Positions 36,301 through 46,320 of a stretch of DNA of 64,000 nucleotides are shown piece by piece (position 1 is the first letter of the stretch; each line of letters begins with the position of its first letter). The position numbers and the translations under genes are program-made. The stretch lies in NCBI GenBank assembly GCA_964020085.1, contig OZ026597.1:21462521-21526520 (forward strand). Direction: 5' to 3'. Source of the DNA: Micromussa lordhowensis (Eukaryota; Cnidaria; Anthozoa; Scleractinia; Lobophylliidae). The notes beneath the pieces are model-generated. The model saw only the letters and a program-made list of their open reading frames with translations. It was not told the origin of the DNA and ran no database searches.

Positions 36301-39300
36301 TGAACAGAGGTTTGCACGGGAGAAGGTCGACCTTAAAGAGAATCTCGAAAATGAACACAATCATACGCTGGCGATGAGGGAGGCCGAATTGAAAAACGGT
36401 TTCCTGAAGGAAAAAGCGACTTTGGAGAAGCAATTCGACGAGGAACGAGTCAAAATCGAGGAAGGCTTTCACGAAAACTCGACGCATAGTGAATTGGCTT
36501 TTCAAAAGTGGAAAGCAGAACTCGAAGAACATTACACAGAAGAAAAAGCCAAACTTTTACAGAATGGTGCTCGAGAAAAGGCCGAGTTAGAAACACGATA
36601 TAAAGATCAAATCACCGAACTACAGCAAGCTTTCACCGATGGAGAGGCTGGGTTGAAAGGGCAACTGAAAAACGATTTCTTGTGTTTGCTGGCGAAACAC
36701 AAGGCAGATTTAGAAGAGAGCTTTTCCAAGCAAAAGGCGCAGCTAGAGGAAAGTCACTTGCGGGAAAAGGAAGCATTTGAAAAGAGCGGGAAACTAGGTT
36801 TGCATGAAGTACGGGAAAGCTACTCTCGCGAGAGAAGCGAGCTTGAAGAGAGCTACCAGAGAAAAATCAAGGACCTTCAGAAAAATTACACGCGAGAAAA
36901 GCAAGAGCTCGAAGAAGAATATGTACAGGAAAAGATTGAACTCCGATCGCAGTTAGAAAAAGAATACGCTACAAAACTCAAAACCGAAACCGGTCTGCTC
37001 GAGCAAACTGTAAAACATCTGCAGGACGAGATTAATTTCCTAAAGGAGCAGAAGCGAGAGCTTGAAGCTAAAGTTCAAACGCTGGAGCTCAAAACTTTAA
37101 CTCGCAGCGACAAAGAAGTCGTGGAGCTGAAGCTAACCCGCGAGAAACTGGTCGAGCTTGAAATTAAGGTGGACTCGCTGGAGAAAGAGAAAGGACTCAT
37201 TTTAGAAAACAGCATTAAAGAAATCACCGAACAGAAAGTACATCTGGATGAACTGCAAAGAGAGAAGGTAGCAATGGAAAAGGAAGCTTTGGAAAGAGAA
37301 AGAGAACTACTGGAGGCCGAGAAGGTAAGTACTTGTAAAATAATTCTTATTTACTCGTACTTGCAGCACTCTAACATTGATAGATTAAGACCCAGGTCAG
37401 ACGTTGAATTTCGCATGAGACGAACTAAATTTCAATTTGAGTCGATCCAAACGGGTAATTCGACGTCGAACTTAATTCGAATTTAGATCGACCAACACGT
37501 TTTATCCTTCTGCTTCAGACCTAGCCATGATATCAACATACAAATTCTCCTTGCTGCCTCTGTAGAGTTTTCGTGTAGTACCAGTTTGGGAGAATTTGTT
37601 TTAAGTGTGAAGGTAATATTCAGTATTCTTCCAATGATTATTCTGTAAATTCTCGCAATTTGATTTGTCGATTATATATTGGCATTTAAGGGACAAGTTA
37701 GATTTTGTTCACAGTTGCGCTTGGAGGGTTAACAGTGAACTAAGGCTGTCATTTGCCAGTCGGTAGATAAATGTAGCCTGAGCACTAAATTTGTGCGTCC
37801 ATTCTGCTGTCATGTCACAGTCGACGTGCATAAGTACAGTCAAGAGACTATGATCTCTTGGTACAGTTCAAGCTTAAGTTTTGATGGGGAACCAATGAGT
37901 AGGAACAAAACTGTTAATGGTAAAAGTTAGTTAGGTATTTTTTTTTAATCCTTCGATTGAAAGCTATGGGTCTGTTATTTTGTTCTAGGCATGTCTATTA
38001 GTGTTGGAATGTTTCTGTATACTATTCTTTATTCTACAGGAAAGAAACTTTTCGCGTTCTGGCTTTGGTATTTCCTCTCATATTTTTGTTCTTAGTTTTA
38101 GTATTTTTATTATATATTCGTTGAGCTGTGGATTTGTTAGTTTTTGTTTGTTACATCTAAGTAAGGTATTGGCGCTTTATTATCAAAGGTGAAGAGTGAA
38201 GGAATGGAAAGTGAAGTCAAGGAACTTAAACTTAAGGTCGACGAGATGGACGTGTTTTTGAATCTTCGAACCTCCGAAGTCGACAATTTAGAAGCGCAGG
38301 TTCGCGAGCACAGTTCGGAGTACGAGAAGCTGAGAGAAACATTCGGAAGCATGGAGGCCGAGCTTCAAGAGGCCAAACTGCGAGTTCAAGAATTGGAAGT
38401 CAGTTTAAATTTGAGCATTTCAGAAAAAGAACAGCTAGAGGAGAAATTAAAGGAGAGAGACTCTCAGCTGAGTGGTTTGGCTTCAACGGAGGCCGAGCTT
38501 AAAGGCATCATGAACAAAAGCCAGGAAATAGAAGACATGCTACGCACCCGTGATCTCGAAAACCAAGAACTGAATAAGAAACTACTGGAAAACAATTCCG
38601 AGCTAGAAAACGAAATGGCGGAGCTCCAGAGCGATTTGAAAAAATCCATGGTGAAGGCGAAAGAGCTCGATGCGTTGTTAACCATCAAAGAAAGTGAAAA
38701 CCAGGTGCAGGAGAAAAAGATCAACGAGTTTAACAAGCAGAAAACCGAACTTGAGGACAGGATCTCTCAGCTTGTCAATCAGCTCGCCGATGCAGAAACA
38801 GCCCGACTCCAAGAACTGCAGACGCGCGTCTCACTTTGGGAGATTGAGAACAAGGATTTGGAGCAGCGGCTGAACCAACGTAACAACCACACTTTGGAGT
38901 TGGAACAAAAAGTGAGACAGCTGACTAAAAAGATCGCAGACAAAGATGATATCAGGATGAACGAACTAGAGCGCATGCTTGCCGTGCGAGAAAGTGCATA
39001 CAAGGCCCTCGAGGCAAGATTCGACCAGCGCGGGAAGGAAACAGGCCAACTAGAGAAACAAGTAACACAGCTGAGTCAAAAGCTTGCTAACATGGAAAAC
39101 ATCAGACAGAGGGAGTTTGAGGCAGAGAAGGTCTTGTCAACTGTTGTTCATTTTTAGCATTGAAATTGCTTTTAGCGAAATATTATGCACCTAATTTTAA
39201 CGCCATCCTTTGCTAATTTGCACAAAATCCTGCTCAGATCTTCTCTACTTACGCTTACGCTTGTTTAACTTAAAAGCACTGCTGCTCTTCTAACCGTAGT

Positions 39301-42300
39301 TAATCGTTTGATAGCTGCTAACTGACTCACTGCCTTATAACTCAATGCTTTGTCACTAGTAGAAACTTCATTTATGTGTCAGAGCCACATAGCTGGGGAA
39401 AATCCCCTTCTAATTTGGGGGGGCACAAACTAAATAGATAATAAAAAGGACGATTAAAAATATTTTAAAACTATGTAAAATGTCAAATAGTCTTATAAGA
39501 ATCTCGTACTTATCATATTAAGTGTTTTCTTTGGGTTCCAACTCTCTGACTCGCTATCCTCTATCACCAGCTGCAAGGACTTTTAATTACTAATGTGTGA
39601 CTGCGCCTGACGTTGCTAATATGTGACAGCGCGTGACTTGCTTATATGTGACAGCGCGTGACTTACTAATGTGTGACTACACTTGACGTTACTAATGTGT
39701 GACTACGCATAACAGAATAAATTTCCGCCGACAGCTTCTTCTAACCGACCAATGAAGAGCCAAGTTGTGCCAAACTGTGGACTGGAACCTAGTACATCCG
39801 GGACTGAACGTAACACCTTCGTTTCTGCCCATAATTACTACTCTAAACGGCAACTTGTAAAGAATAGCATTGTATAGCATAACTTGTAAGCAGTGTTTAA
39901 AAGCGTCAATTTAAGAATGTTAGCAGAAGTAATGGAAAAGAAAAGCAATCATGCGTGACGCGACGCCGCTTTTAAATTGAAATTGTTTTTAAGTTCAGAC
40001 TTAAGAAAAATAAACTGCTAAGGTACTCTTGTAACTAAAATGTTTTTTCATTAACAAAATTGTAAATCGCGTTATTCAAGAACAACAACAATAATCACCC
40101 TTAAAATCATCTGGTTTGCGAATTTGTTTTACGGCAAGCACTAAATGTTTTTATACGAAGGTCAAATATTGACACCATTGAAACTTTTAAATGTTTTAGG
40201 TTGTTTTTTTTTGGGGGGGGGGATAGGGGTGGGGGACTGTGTGCGCTCTGAGTGGGGGTACGTTATTGTCCTTCTATAACCCCCGCACTATTATCAACAA
40301 CATTGTTCTTTGATTAACTGTAGTTATTAATGATGTACTCTAAAATGTAGGAAGTAAACCACCTTTTTCTAAACATTGCCAGTGTCAATTGTAACCATTG
40401 TAGGCAGCCCATTCAATTTAAGTTTAAATTTATATAAACTGAAATGTCTGTAAACTTTGTAAAAGCGCGATGTAACGACTTGATTAAAGTATCGACTTAC
40501 AGCGGTTATCCTTGCAACTCGCTACTCTATGTTACACAGTGTGAAAAGTCGCCTTCCAAGTCACCGCTATGCCAGTGTAAATTGTAGAACTTAAACCAAT
40601 GTACTCAGACATGACGACATTCACTTAGTCTCAAAGCAACTGTAATTGCTTATTTTTGTGGTTTATCTGATTTCTTTTCTATCCTACACGTTGCATTGCA
40701 TTGTAATTACTATCTCACGCAGGCATTGGTTTTCAAAAGCTAATCAATGTAATCGAGCTTGCGTTCAATGTTGTTCTTCTAGAACTTATTCATCAGTGTA
40801 TTTATTGTATCTCAGCAGAAGCATATGTGATATGCTTCTGATCTCAGAGATAACACTTTCAGTCGAGACTCCTCTTAGGGACAGCTTAGGCCCGTCCGCA
40901 TGAGACACGGCAGACCCCAAGTTGTGTGGAGACCATCTTTATTACCTCAGCAAGAGCTCCTTCCTTGAAGGGGCCCTAATTCGTGCCCCCTGACACACGT
41001 AATCAGTACATTCTCTGACCTCCAGTAAGGGACACCTCCATAAAGGAACACTTAGTCGCTGTCCCTAGGGAGGTTCAACTGTATATGTTTTCCGTGATCC
41101 TTTTGCCCCGAATTCGCAATGTTCCCTTTTAAATGAAGTACCATTACTTTTCTCTGCAGGCCAAACATGATCTCATCACAATGGAAAAGAAGCTGGAAGA
41201 TATCCAAGGAAAGAGACAGGTTTTGGAAAAAGTTCTTAAAGAAAAGAACACTAAAGCTAACAACCTTCAAGAAGAGGTGTATGTGCTTAAAGAGAGACTC
41301 GCAAATGCACAGGGAACCCACAAGAGAGAATTAGAGACTGAAAAGCAGAAGGTATGTTATGCTAGGAGAGTCACCTTGTCTTTATGATGCGGCATGCAAA
41401 GAAGATTTACCAGGGTATATCCAGAAAAGCTTATTCCTATTCGTTCTCAGAGAGAAGGTTCGTTTAGCAACGTGAAAAACCGTTGCCATGAGTTCTAAGC
41501 ACCAAAACGTTTTAACAAAAGAAGGGGTTTATAGGGAGGGGGAGATCTCGTCCCAACTTACTACTCAGAAGAGATCGTAAAAGTACCAGTGATTGGGGTG
41601 AATTTCGCGCAACGTAACAGATAAAAAGGACTTTGTATATCACCGGCTATTTGGCTGATTCTGTACATCTTGAATCGAGAGAATAAGTAAGGAAAACCCA
41701 GTATAAAGGCAGAAATAAATACAGAAAGAAAAAAGAGTGGATAAGAGAGAGCTAAATTTCTTTCGGCTATAAGGAAGGAAACAAGTCACCTTATCATAAT
41801 TATTGGAAGTAGTTTCTGAAAAACCTTTGAGAGGATGAATCTTTTAAAGTTTGACAGTAAGCGTATTGTTCTTACATTTGTTTGTTGTGTGGCTTTCGTA
41901 TTTCTTTGTTCGTTGTAGTTAGTACGGTTCACCACTTTGTTTGTTTTGTACGTATATGTTGCGAGATCTTGTTTCAGCTTACGTTACGTGATTGTTGTTA
42001 CTTGTGCGTGATGTCCCGTGAAATGTTATTTGACATGTGGTAAGATGTGTCCTGTTATTACGGTAAGTCTTTTGTTTTATATGTGATTGTTTTTCGTCGT
42101 TGCAAATTTCATTTCGTAGGACGATCAACTGAAATGAATTTTTCATCCTGTAGGCGACACTTGCAAATACCGAGATGACAACCATGAAATCTCGTCACCA
42201 AAGGGAAGTAGGCGAGTTGAAAGAACAGCTTCATCGAGCCAACATGGCGAGCGAACGGGATCAGGCGCTTAGGGAAAAAGTCTTCAACGAGGCCAAAGTG

Positions 42301-43723
42301 GAGGTTATGGCACTCAGCAAAAAGGTTCTTTGAATTCCTTCCTTTTAAAGCTTTTGGTATGTCACCACGAGAACATACAGACCAACCTTAAAAAGACAAC
42401 AGTTTAGAAGTGCGCACCGCCAGTGCAGACCTGCGACGCGCTACGATGCACAACGGGAACTAGCTTTGAACAGCCACTGAATTTTTGCACAGTTGTAAAA
42501 AAAAAACAATTTCCTTGAAGGAATAACTTGAAAACGGAAATACATTGTGTAGGTAGAAGGCGGGAAGCCATTTTCTCAAGCTTGGGCTTCAGAAAGTTAT
42601 ACAAAATCAAGTTTGTAGTAAATAAATAGTCTGAAAGCTTACAGCACTATACAAGTTGTTGTTCATGCAGCCTAAGCTCTGTGCTACAAAATCTAAAGTA
42701 TCCTTTGTTTTTACCAGCTCGAAGAAAAGACCCGTAGACTGCGAGAGCTAGAAAGTGCAAGCAATTTGTGGGAAGGAAGGATACGACAACTGGAAAAGGA
42801 GAAACTCGAGTTAGAAACTAAAGTAACACAAACTCGACAAGCATTAGATGAACACGTGGCGCGCCTCAGTAAACAGGTGACTAGACGTTTTTTTTTAGCT
42901 CGTGTAACCATGGAAACATGTTTGGCCGCTTATTCATTTACAGGTAGCAGGGATGGCTCAGTGGGTAGAGCGCTCGCCTCCCACCAATGTGGCCCGGGTT
43001 TGATTCCGGCCCGGTGACATATGTGGGTTGCCGGAGTTTGTTGGTGGTTCTGGCCCTCCTCCGAGGGTTTTTCTCCGAGTTCTCCGGTTTTCCTCCCTCC
43101 ACAAAAACCAACATCTCCAAATTCCAATTCGACCAGGAAAGAGGACCTGCATGGAAACCAGCTAAGGCTGATGTGGCTTCCTGTCTAAATAAAACTGTAG
43201 TTTATTTGTTTTAGTTTTCATTTTTTTCATATTCTATTTATTTGTTTTATTATCTCACACTCCCGTTTGGAGGCAAGGTCAAATTATAGATAAGTTCCAT
43301 TGCGAGTTTACTTTACACAAGAACGCCTGGCTGAGGTTGGTTTTCTTTGGACCACGAGCAAGCTCTTTTAGTCATTTCTTCTCATGTGATTTTAGTCTCT
43401 GTTTCAGCAGTTGACACAGGGCAGGTGACCTTTTGGTGTTGAATTTTCGGGGTTTTTTTTATCACTGTAACTTTCTATTGACGAGTAATACTTAATTTTT
43501 TTTTATTTTTGTCCTGCAGCTTCAACATTCAGAAGTTGGTGCAACGCGCTCGAGTAACCTAGTCCAAGAACTGTACATAGAAAATGCTAAGCTTACAAAA
43601 GCTCTTCAACAAACGGAGGCCAACGAGAAAAGAGCGGAAAAGGCAAATAGGCAACTAACAGAACAGAAGAGAGCTCTACAAAGGGTTATTTCTAAACTTT
43701 GTGGAGCTAATGCCATTGCTTAA
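15647..43723 (+). CDS. NINL: Ninein / ninein-like centrosomal protein, 1978 residues, 24 coding exons
   Basis: Exons: 15647-15832, 21158-21263, 21884-22065, 22606-22786, 23188-23324, 24220-24402, 24818-24890, 24963-24996, 25867-25939, 26250-26334, 26953-27004, 29428-29568, 30397-30571, 31012-31128, 31517-31606, 32285-32567, 33892-33972, 35112-35141, 35265-37324, 38189-39130, 41160-41351, 42154-42324, 42718-42876, 43520-43723. Phases close to 1979 codons. The start MDEDEQDVYVAQLHEVFDS, the EKRYGRRS motif after the first EF-hand, and the C-terminal VQELYIENAKLTKAL module match NIN/NINL. EF-hand-like motifs occupy residues ~15-410. Only D274-E285 (DEDGDGHVSFNE) is a canonical calcium loop. A coiled coil fills ~440-1978. 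Family role: anchoring microtubule minus ends at mother centrioles and basal bodies. Cnidarians probably carry the pro-orthologue of NIN and NINL, so the symbol is approximate. Donors after exons 17, 20 and 22 are non-consensus. Confidence 0.93.
16975..17460. repeat. Possible interspersed repeat with GTGTTTCTAT inverted motifs
   Basis: tgtgtttctat near 16990 and atagaaacac near 17418 face each other. A small internal palindrome at about 17284-17312 (gtgtttcta...tagaaacac) repeats the motif. Looks like a decayed non-autonomous transposon, with boundaries and family unknown. Confidence 0.35.
20450..20994. mobile_element. TTAA-flanked MITE, 545 bp, with internal 45-bp inverted arms
   Basis: Ends read ttaaagtacccatattgtc and, on the other strand, ttaaagtgctcatatcatc, an imperfect terminal inverted repeat inside TTAA. 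Internally 20655-20699 and 20779-20822 are strongly complementary (caggcttgactcatctcgct / agataagtcaagcctg). A poly-T run lies near the left end. Non-coding. Confidence 0.7.
23188..24402 (+). other. Ninein exons encoding the central EF-hand pair
   Basis: Exon 23188-23324 encodes a degenerate loop at residues 237-248 (NVGATGFLDKNE), preceded by LRAIWNEV. Exon 24220-24402 encodes the canonical loop 274-285 (DEDGDGHVSFNE) with acidic positions 1, 3, 5 and 12 intact. This degenerate plus canonical order is the same as in vertebrate ninein proteins. The first hand (residues 21-32, DHSGKGFLNRSE) lacks acids at positions 3 and 5 and is unlikely to bind calcium well. Confidence 0.85.
23680..24195. 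repeat. Probable inserted interspersed repeat with G-rich 3' part
   Basis: Base composition changes sharply inside this ninein intron. A GT-rich block at 23680-23900 is followed by a TTATTA tract at 23945-24045 and then a G-rich block at 24061-24175 (ggtgggcggggctcatgg). Neither strand gives a supported protein. I read it as a transposon-derived insertion of unknown family. Confidence 0.35.
25054..25457. mobile_element. Long near-perfect palindrome, 404 bp foldback element
   Basis: Two arms of about 200 bp starting acagtcaaacta and ending tagtttgactgt pair along nearly their whole length. The centre, gactagtaggtttc facing gaaacctactagtc, has almost no loop. Flanks are TA, and the CAGTCAA terminus resembles other TA-flanked elements here. 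It lies in the ninein intron between exons 24963-24996 and 25867-25939, so the pre-mRNA would contain a ~200-bp duplex. Confidence 0.85.
27105..27178 (-). repeat. SINE family B, 3' tail fragment in reverse orientation
   Basis: Reverse complement of the tail at about 27673-27742 (catgattgatcatcgcag ... agcctgaaaaa). It forms an inverted repeat around the SINE at 27203-27589. The tRNA-like head is missing. Confidence 0.7.
27203..27589 (+). mobile_element. tRNA-derived SINE family A, copy 1
   Basis: The head carries box A (ggttagctcagtagtagag) and box B (gggttcaaaccc). A body of about 300 bp follows, and a (ATGT)n tail ends near 27588. The body is shared with 52862-53210, including aacactcaggg, gtgctgcctttg, ctgcaaatggttagac and ctcggataaggac. 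In the ninein intron between exons 26953-27004 and 29428-29568. Confidence 0.85.
27604..27745 (+). mobile_element. tRNA-derived SINE family B
   Basis: The head folds as a degenerate tRNA: D-arm gctc/gagc, T-arm atggg/cccgt, and ggttcgaatcc as box B. The anticodon stem is broken and the 3' end runs into a non-tRNA tail ending near gatcaatcatg. A reversed copy of that tail at 27105-27178 shows that this is a mobile family, not a tRNA gene. Confidence 0.75.
28350..28647 (+). promoter_or_regulatory. Candidate internal promoter and 5' UTR of a short ninein transcript
   Basis: A CpG-rich patch (cgcacgcgcgcgggcgtggc at about 28371) and an ATTGG box near 28414 precede the candidate first exon. An in-frame TAG at 28591-28593 lies upstream of ATG 28648 with no ATG between. 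A four-codon upstream ORF (atgctcgggccgtag) starts at 28610. These are what a first exon would show, but no transcript evidence is available. Confidence 0.45.
28648..28784 (+). CDS. NINL: Candidate alternative first coding exon of ninein (EF-hand-less isoform)
   Basis: ATG 28648 opens MARSPLEIRQIEGKESSLRY and runs 45 codons plus two bases to a GT donor at 28785. The end phase (ag, completed by g) equals that of exon 26953-27004, so it splices in frame to exon 29428-29568. The total from here is 4782 nt, exactly 1594 codons, giving 1593 residues without any EF-hand. The upstream frame is closed by TAG at 28591. An alternative reading as an internal exon needs a poor acceptor at 28655. Inference from phase, stop placement and composition. 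Confidence 0.6.
30128..30192. repeat. Partial copy of the 34634-34783 foldback family
   Basis: tcggtgtttgga ... gatgaaacactcgc ... ttgatatatta matches the right half of the palindrome at 34634-34783. In a ninein intron. Confidence 0.6.
31219..31326. repeat. Short foldback element with 11-bp direct flanks
   Basis: Arms agtccagttctggctctctt and its exact complement ending ccagaactggact flank a GC-rich loop of about 35 nt. The sequence aaagaaaccct stands directly on both sides (31219-31229, 31316-31326), consistent with a target-site duplication. Confidence 0.75.
33531..33645. repeat. Foldback element
   Basis: ttctggtttaatattgccct and tggtacgatttggc on the left pair with gccaaattgtaccaaggg and aaattgaaccaaaa on the right. 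In the ninein intron before exon 33892-33972. Confidence 0.65.
34453..34566. repeat. Foldback element
   Basis: Arms taaaatccagcttgatag and gaggacacaaacaaa pair with tttgtttgtgtcctc and gagctgaatttta, with a loop of about 35 nt. It overlaps the end of a short open frame that I do not consider coding. In a ninein intron. Confidence 0.7.
34634..34783. repeat. Foldback element, 150 bp
   Basis: aatatatcaaacacgag, gacagtatttcatcgg and atccaaacacc on the left pair with ggtgtttggat, ccgatgaaacactgtc and ctcgagtgtttgatatat on the right. A partial copy lies at 30128-30192. Confidence 0.75.
34918..35026. repeat. Foldback element
   Basis: Left arm tttgagaataactgttcttt and acatccttagcctcg pair with gtgaggctaaggtgtat and gtattgttattcaaa. 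Ends about 85 bp before the 30-nt ninein exon 35112-35141. Confidence 0.7.
35265..37324 (+). other. Giant coiled-coil exon of ninein (2,060 nt)
   Basis: Encodes residues ~737-1423 as an unbroken charged coiled coil. It is built largely of degenerate 11-residue units of the type xFxREKAELEx, for example EQKFAREKAELRESFTRERN. A distinctive LKNDFLCLLAKHKADL segment at about 36665-36715 recurs in the paralogue (LKDDFEKLLADHKMEL, 50812-50860). Entry phase is 1 and exit phase 0, so skipping this exon alone would shift the frame. Vertebrate NIN also has a roughly 2-kb coiled-coil exon with regulated splicing (family knowledge). Long serine-rich antisense frames opposite it are mirror images of the K/E-rich code. 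Confidence 0.85.
37385..37525. repeat. Partial copy of the 57194-57409 MITE family
   Basis: catgagacgaactaa, gagtcgatccaaacgggtaa, gtcgaacttaatt and tagatcgaccaac match 57194-57409 in order. Begins 60 bp into the intron after the giant ninein exon. Confidence 0.7.
37526..38188 (+). other. Ninein intron, no further feature
   Basis: Remainder of the intron between the giant exon and exon 38189-39130. The acceptor is ttatcaaag, weaker than most here. An alternative AG six bases downstream keeps the frame. Nothing else supported. Confidence 0.5.
39589..39710 (+). repeat. Degenerate tandem repeat, ~26-bp unit, about 5 copies
   Basis: Units of the form ctaatgtgtgactgcgc followed by tgacgttg repeat between 39589 and 39710 with ordered substitutions. 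In the 2.0-kb ninein intron 39131-41159. Confidence 0.7.
40858..41083. mobile_element. MITE with CAGT termini, 226 bp
   Basis: Left end cagtcgagactcctcttagg followed by gacagc pairs with right end gctgtccctaggg followed by aggttcaactg, and the right flank is TA. Internal blocks of the type agtaagggacacctcc support a decayed transposon of the TA-target class. In a ninein intron, 76 bp before the acceptor of exon 41160. Confidence 0.65.
42944..43200 (+). mobile_element. tRNA-derived SINE family C
   Basis: The head has ggatggctcagtgggtagag (box A) and gggtttgattcc (box B). A C/T-rich body follows, and an aataaaactgtag tail ends near 43200. No aminoacyl acceptor end follows the T arm, so it is a SINE, not a tRNA gene. 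It lies in the last ninein intron. Confidence 0.75.
43520..43723 (+). other. Last coding exon of ninein with the conserved C-terminal module
   Basis: Encodes LQHSEVGATRSSNLVQELYI followed by ENAKLTKALQQTE and ends RALQRVISKLCGANAIA. The LYxENAxLxxALQxTE core and the RALxxxxSxx end are the signature of the NIN/NINL C-terminus. The intron before it (after ARLSKQ, phase 0) is at the same place as the intron after TRLNDK in the paralogue at 56151. Confidence 0.88.
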
Positions 43724-46098
43724 AGGCAAATGTGCATCGAACAGAAGAGAACAGAGATGTACCGAGTCATCTTCGAACTGTGCGGAGCTTATGTTGGCAC
43801 TTGAGTTATAGACAGCGTCTGGTTAAAATCGTTGGACAAGTACTTGCTGTGGTGATCTTCCAGGAAGAACTGCTTGCATTTAGGTAGTGATCTTGGCATG
43901 GCTCCCTGGTGTGACATCTGTCGCGTTTTGTACTAACAAAATTTGGACAGTTTATTGGAAGTTTCCTATTCCGTTAACTATGTCCAAGAGGAACCTTATA
44001 GAACAAATATTTACATCATATAGACATTTTTTGTCTTTTGCACGAACGGTAGAATTTTTTGAAAATGTTGTTGCGAATTCCATCTGTTATTTCATAAAGA
44101 CTCGACACTCTGGATTAGTAAGCGTTCCTTAATTGAACTGATCAACAAGGTTTTAAACCGACTGATTTTTGATACTTAGATGAAACTATTTTTGTAATGT
44201 CTAAAATTTCTCAGTTGTAATTCATATTAATCCTATAGCACTACTTAAGCAAGCCAAAATATGAGAGAGCGTTTTTCATAACTTTTATAGTTTTTGTGTC
44301 AAATAACGGCCATTGAAGCAGCTTCGTAATGCTCATGTACGTAAAAAAGGATATCAAGTGCAGCTATATTTGATCGCTACTGCCTTGTGGAAAGTAAGAA
44401 TTTCAACAGGATTGTTGTCAAAGGTAAAATGTTTGTACAGTTTACACTCTTTAAGGAACCCATTCGATGTAATCAATACAATAATCAATGTCTGCCAATA
44501 CAATCAATCAACCAGTCAGTCCACAATTAAGTTGTACAATTGGTTGATGCAATTTCGTCCTGAAATTAAACATTATTTCAGCATGAGTTCATAACAAATT
44601 TAGAAATTTATAATCATTTGTATAAACAATATTAGGTCCTTAAAAAGGGTACATGACTGAGATAGTATGTACAAGTGTAAGAAACGAATCCTGTCTTTGT
44701 GTAAAAGTACCATTCTCTCGCCTTGCTCACTTTCACCCATCCCAAATAAACTCAGCCATCCTTTAAGTGTTTGAATGTTCTCATCTTTAACGAGGGACTG
44801 TTAGGGTAGCATTAAAAAAAACACGTCCTGTTGCTTATCATGTTCCACCAGAGGATTCTGATCATTTTGTTTTACATCCTCCTGTTTACCCCCCAGCTGG
44901 TGCAGCAGTGCTTAACACGTTGACAATTAAATACGGTGGTTTATTTATTTATTTCTATATTCGAACAAGGAGCAAAACATATTTTCAAGTGAATCAAAGC
45001 TCAGCGTTGACGGTCGGATCTTATTCAAGCGGTGCTCTGATATTAAACAATGTTCGCATTCTAAGATTTGAAGAGGTTAGACTAGAATTTTGTGTGTTAC
45101 AAGTTGAATTTTCAACGCCGAGTTTGCTGATGTCTTGAGGCAATTATTTTCAACTTTATTCCATTGCTACAATCCTTGTGCACTACTTATGATTCTTTCG
45201 TGAAACTGGGTGTAGTATAAAATATTAAAATTAAAGTGTTTCCCTTCCAAAAGCAACGTGATTAATTTTCGTTCAATTTGTTAATCTGGTATGTTCGCCT
45301 GTGTATTGGAATTAATTTCACGTATAAAATCAGTTGCGGATTAAAGTATCGATTACTTGCTATGACTCATTTTTCTACACGATTGCTACGGAAGAAACAC
45401 GGTAAGATATAGCTTTATAAAACAAACCAATTATCTCGGTTTTTGTCTTAAACGACCGCGAAAGCAACCAGTTTCTCCGCCTATTTTGCGCATATCAGAA
45501 ACAACGGTCTTTAAGTGGTTACAAATTGATATTTTTGAACATAAGAGGCCATTGTGTTTGTAGAATAAACTTCCGTTTCTCTTTTTAACAGAAGGAAATT
45601 ACATTGTTGGTACACTTACTTACATGTCCATAAAATTTCCAGTCCGCCTGGTTGAAAAACCACAGCTAAAGTTTAATGACCTGTTCACATAATTATATTA
45701 TTTAATTATTTCATGACACGGGTCACATACTTTCAATATTTTCGTTATCCTGCCTAGATTCCTATACAGAACGGTGATTTCTTTGAAACAGCTTGTCCTA
45801 GCTGCTTGTCCTTGTACATGGTACTTAATGCGCTCGCGAACAGCGTGCCAATGGAGCTCCTAATTGACCAGCATTTCTAGCTGAACTCGCAAATGCATAC
45901 TTCAGAATGGGTCGAATTCGTCCGTGGGAGGCAAACCTCAATTCCAGTTTAGCCCATTCTGGCACAGTTGGTGGCATAAAATCTCACCATTAATCTTAAA
46001 TAATCGATACACATCCGGTACAGCTGCGTAGTCCATTTGGTCTTCTCGTAACCATCTTTTGCCGGGTTGAACCTTCACCAAGCGCTTGGGAAGTTGTA
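43724..46098 (+). other. Ninein 3' region and intergenic space
   Basis: No convincing coding sequence. Short open frames at about 43.9, 44.3 and 44.9 kb have no coding character. Around 45.95 kb, ttggtggcataaa and cttaaataat resemble the segment upstream of the next paralogue at about 49.2 kb (tggtggcataaa, cttaaat), suggesting that the duplication included upstream DNA. Confidence 0.5.
44745..44750 (+). terminator. Candidate ninein polyadenylation signal
   Basis: AATAAA about 1.0 kb after the ninein stop. It is the first clear hexamer downstream of the stop codon. Confidence 0.45.
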
Positions 46099-46119
46099 AT
46101 GCGGATTATCACTGTTTAG
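46099..46119 (+). other. Seven-codon frame ending in TAG ahead of the truncated paralogue
   Basis: ATG at 46099 and TAG at 46117 are in frame with the long ORF downstream, which is open from the TAG onward. In the paralogue the corresponding stretch contains the start codon (49398) and no stop. It may be a lost start region or act as an upstream ORF. Confidence 0.5.
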
Positions 46120-46320
46120 AAAAACTGTGCCAAGTGTTTTCGTAACGGTAAATTCATTCCACCTGTCGAGATCAGAGAGGATAGCTTAGCACTCACGTTG
46201 TATTCAAACCAAAGAAGCAAAGTCAGGGATAAATCAAGCATTGCACTTCACCGGAATCGCGCACAGGAAGTTGTATATTCCGCGTCGGGAATCCTAAATA
46301 GCGATCTTCCAGAAGGTGAG

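Noticed and set aside
35656..36360. 234-codon serine-rich open frame on the minus strand opposite the giant ninein exon
   Set aside because: It is the reverse-strand mirror of K/E-rich codons (CTT/TTC give Ser, Phe, Leu). It has no start context, splice logic or family features.
42944..43020. tRNA gene on the plus strand
   Set aside because: Box A and box B are present but no acceptor closure follows, and the sequence runs on into a SINE body.
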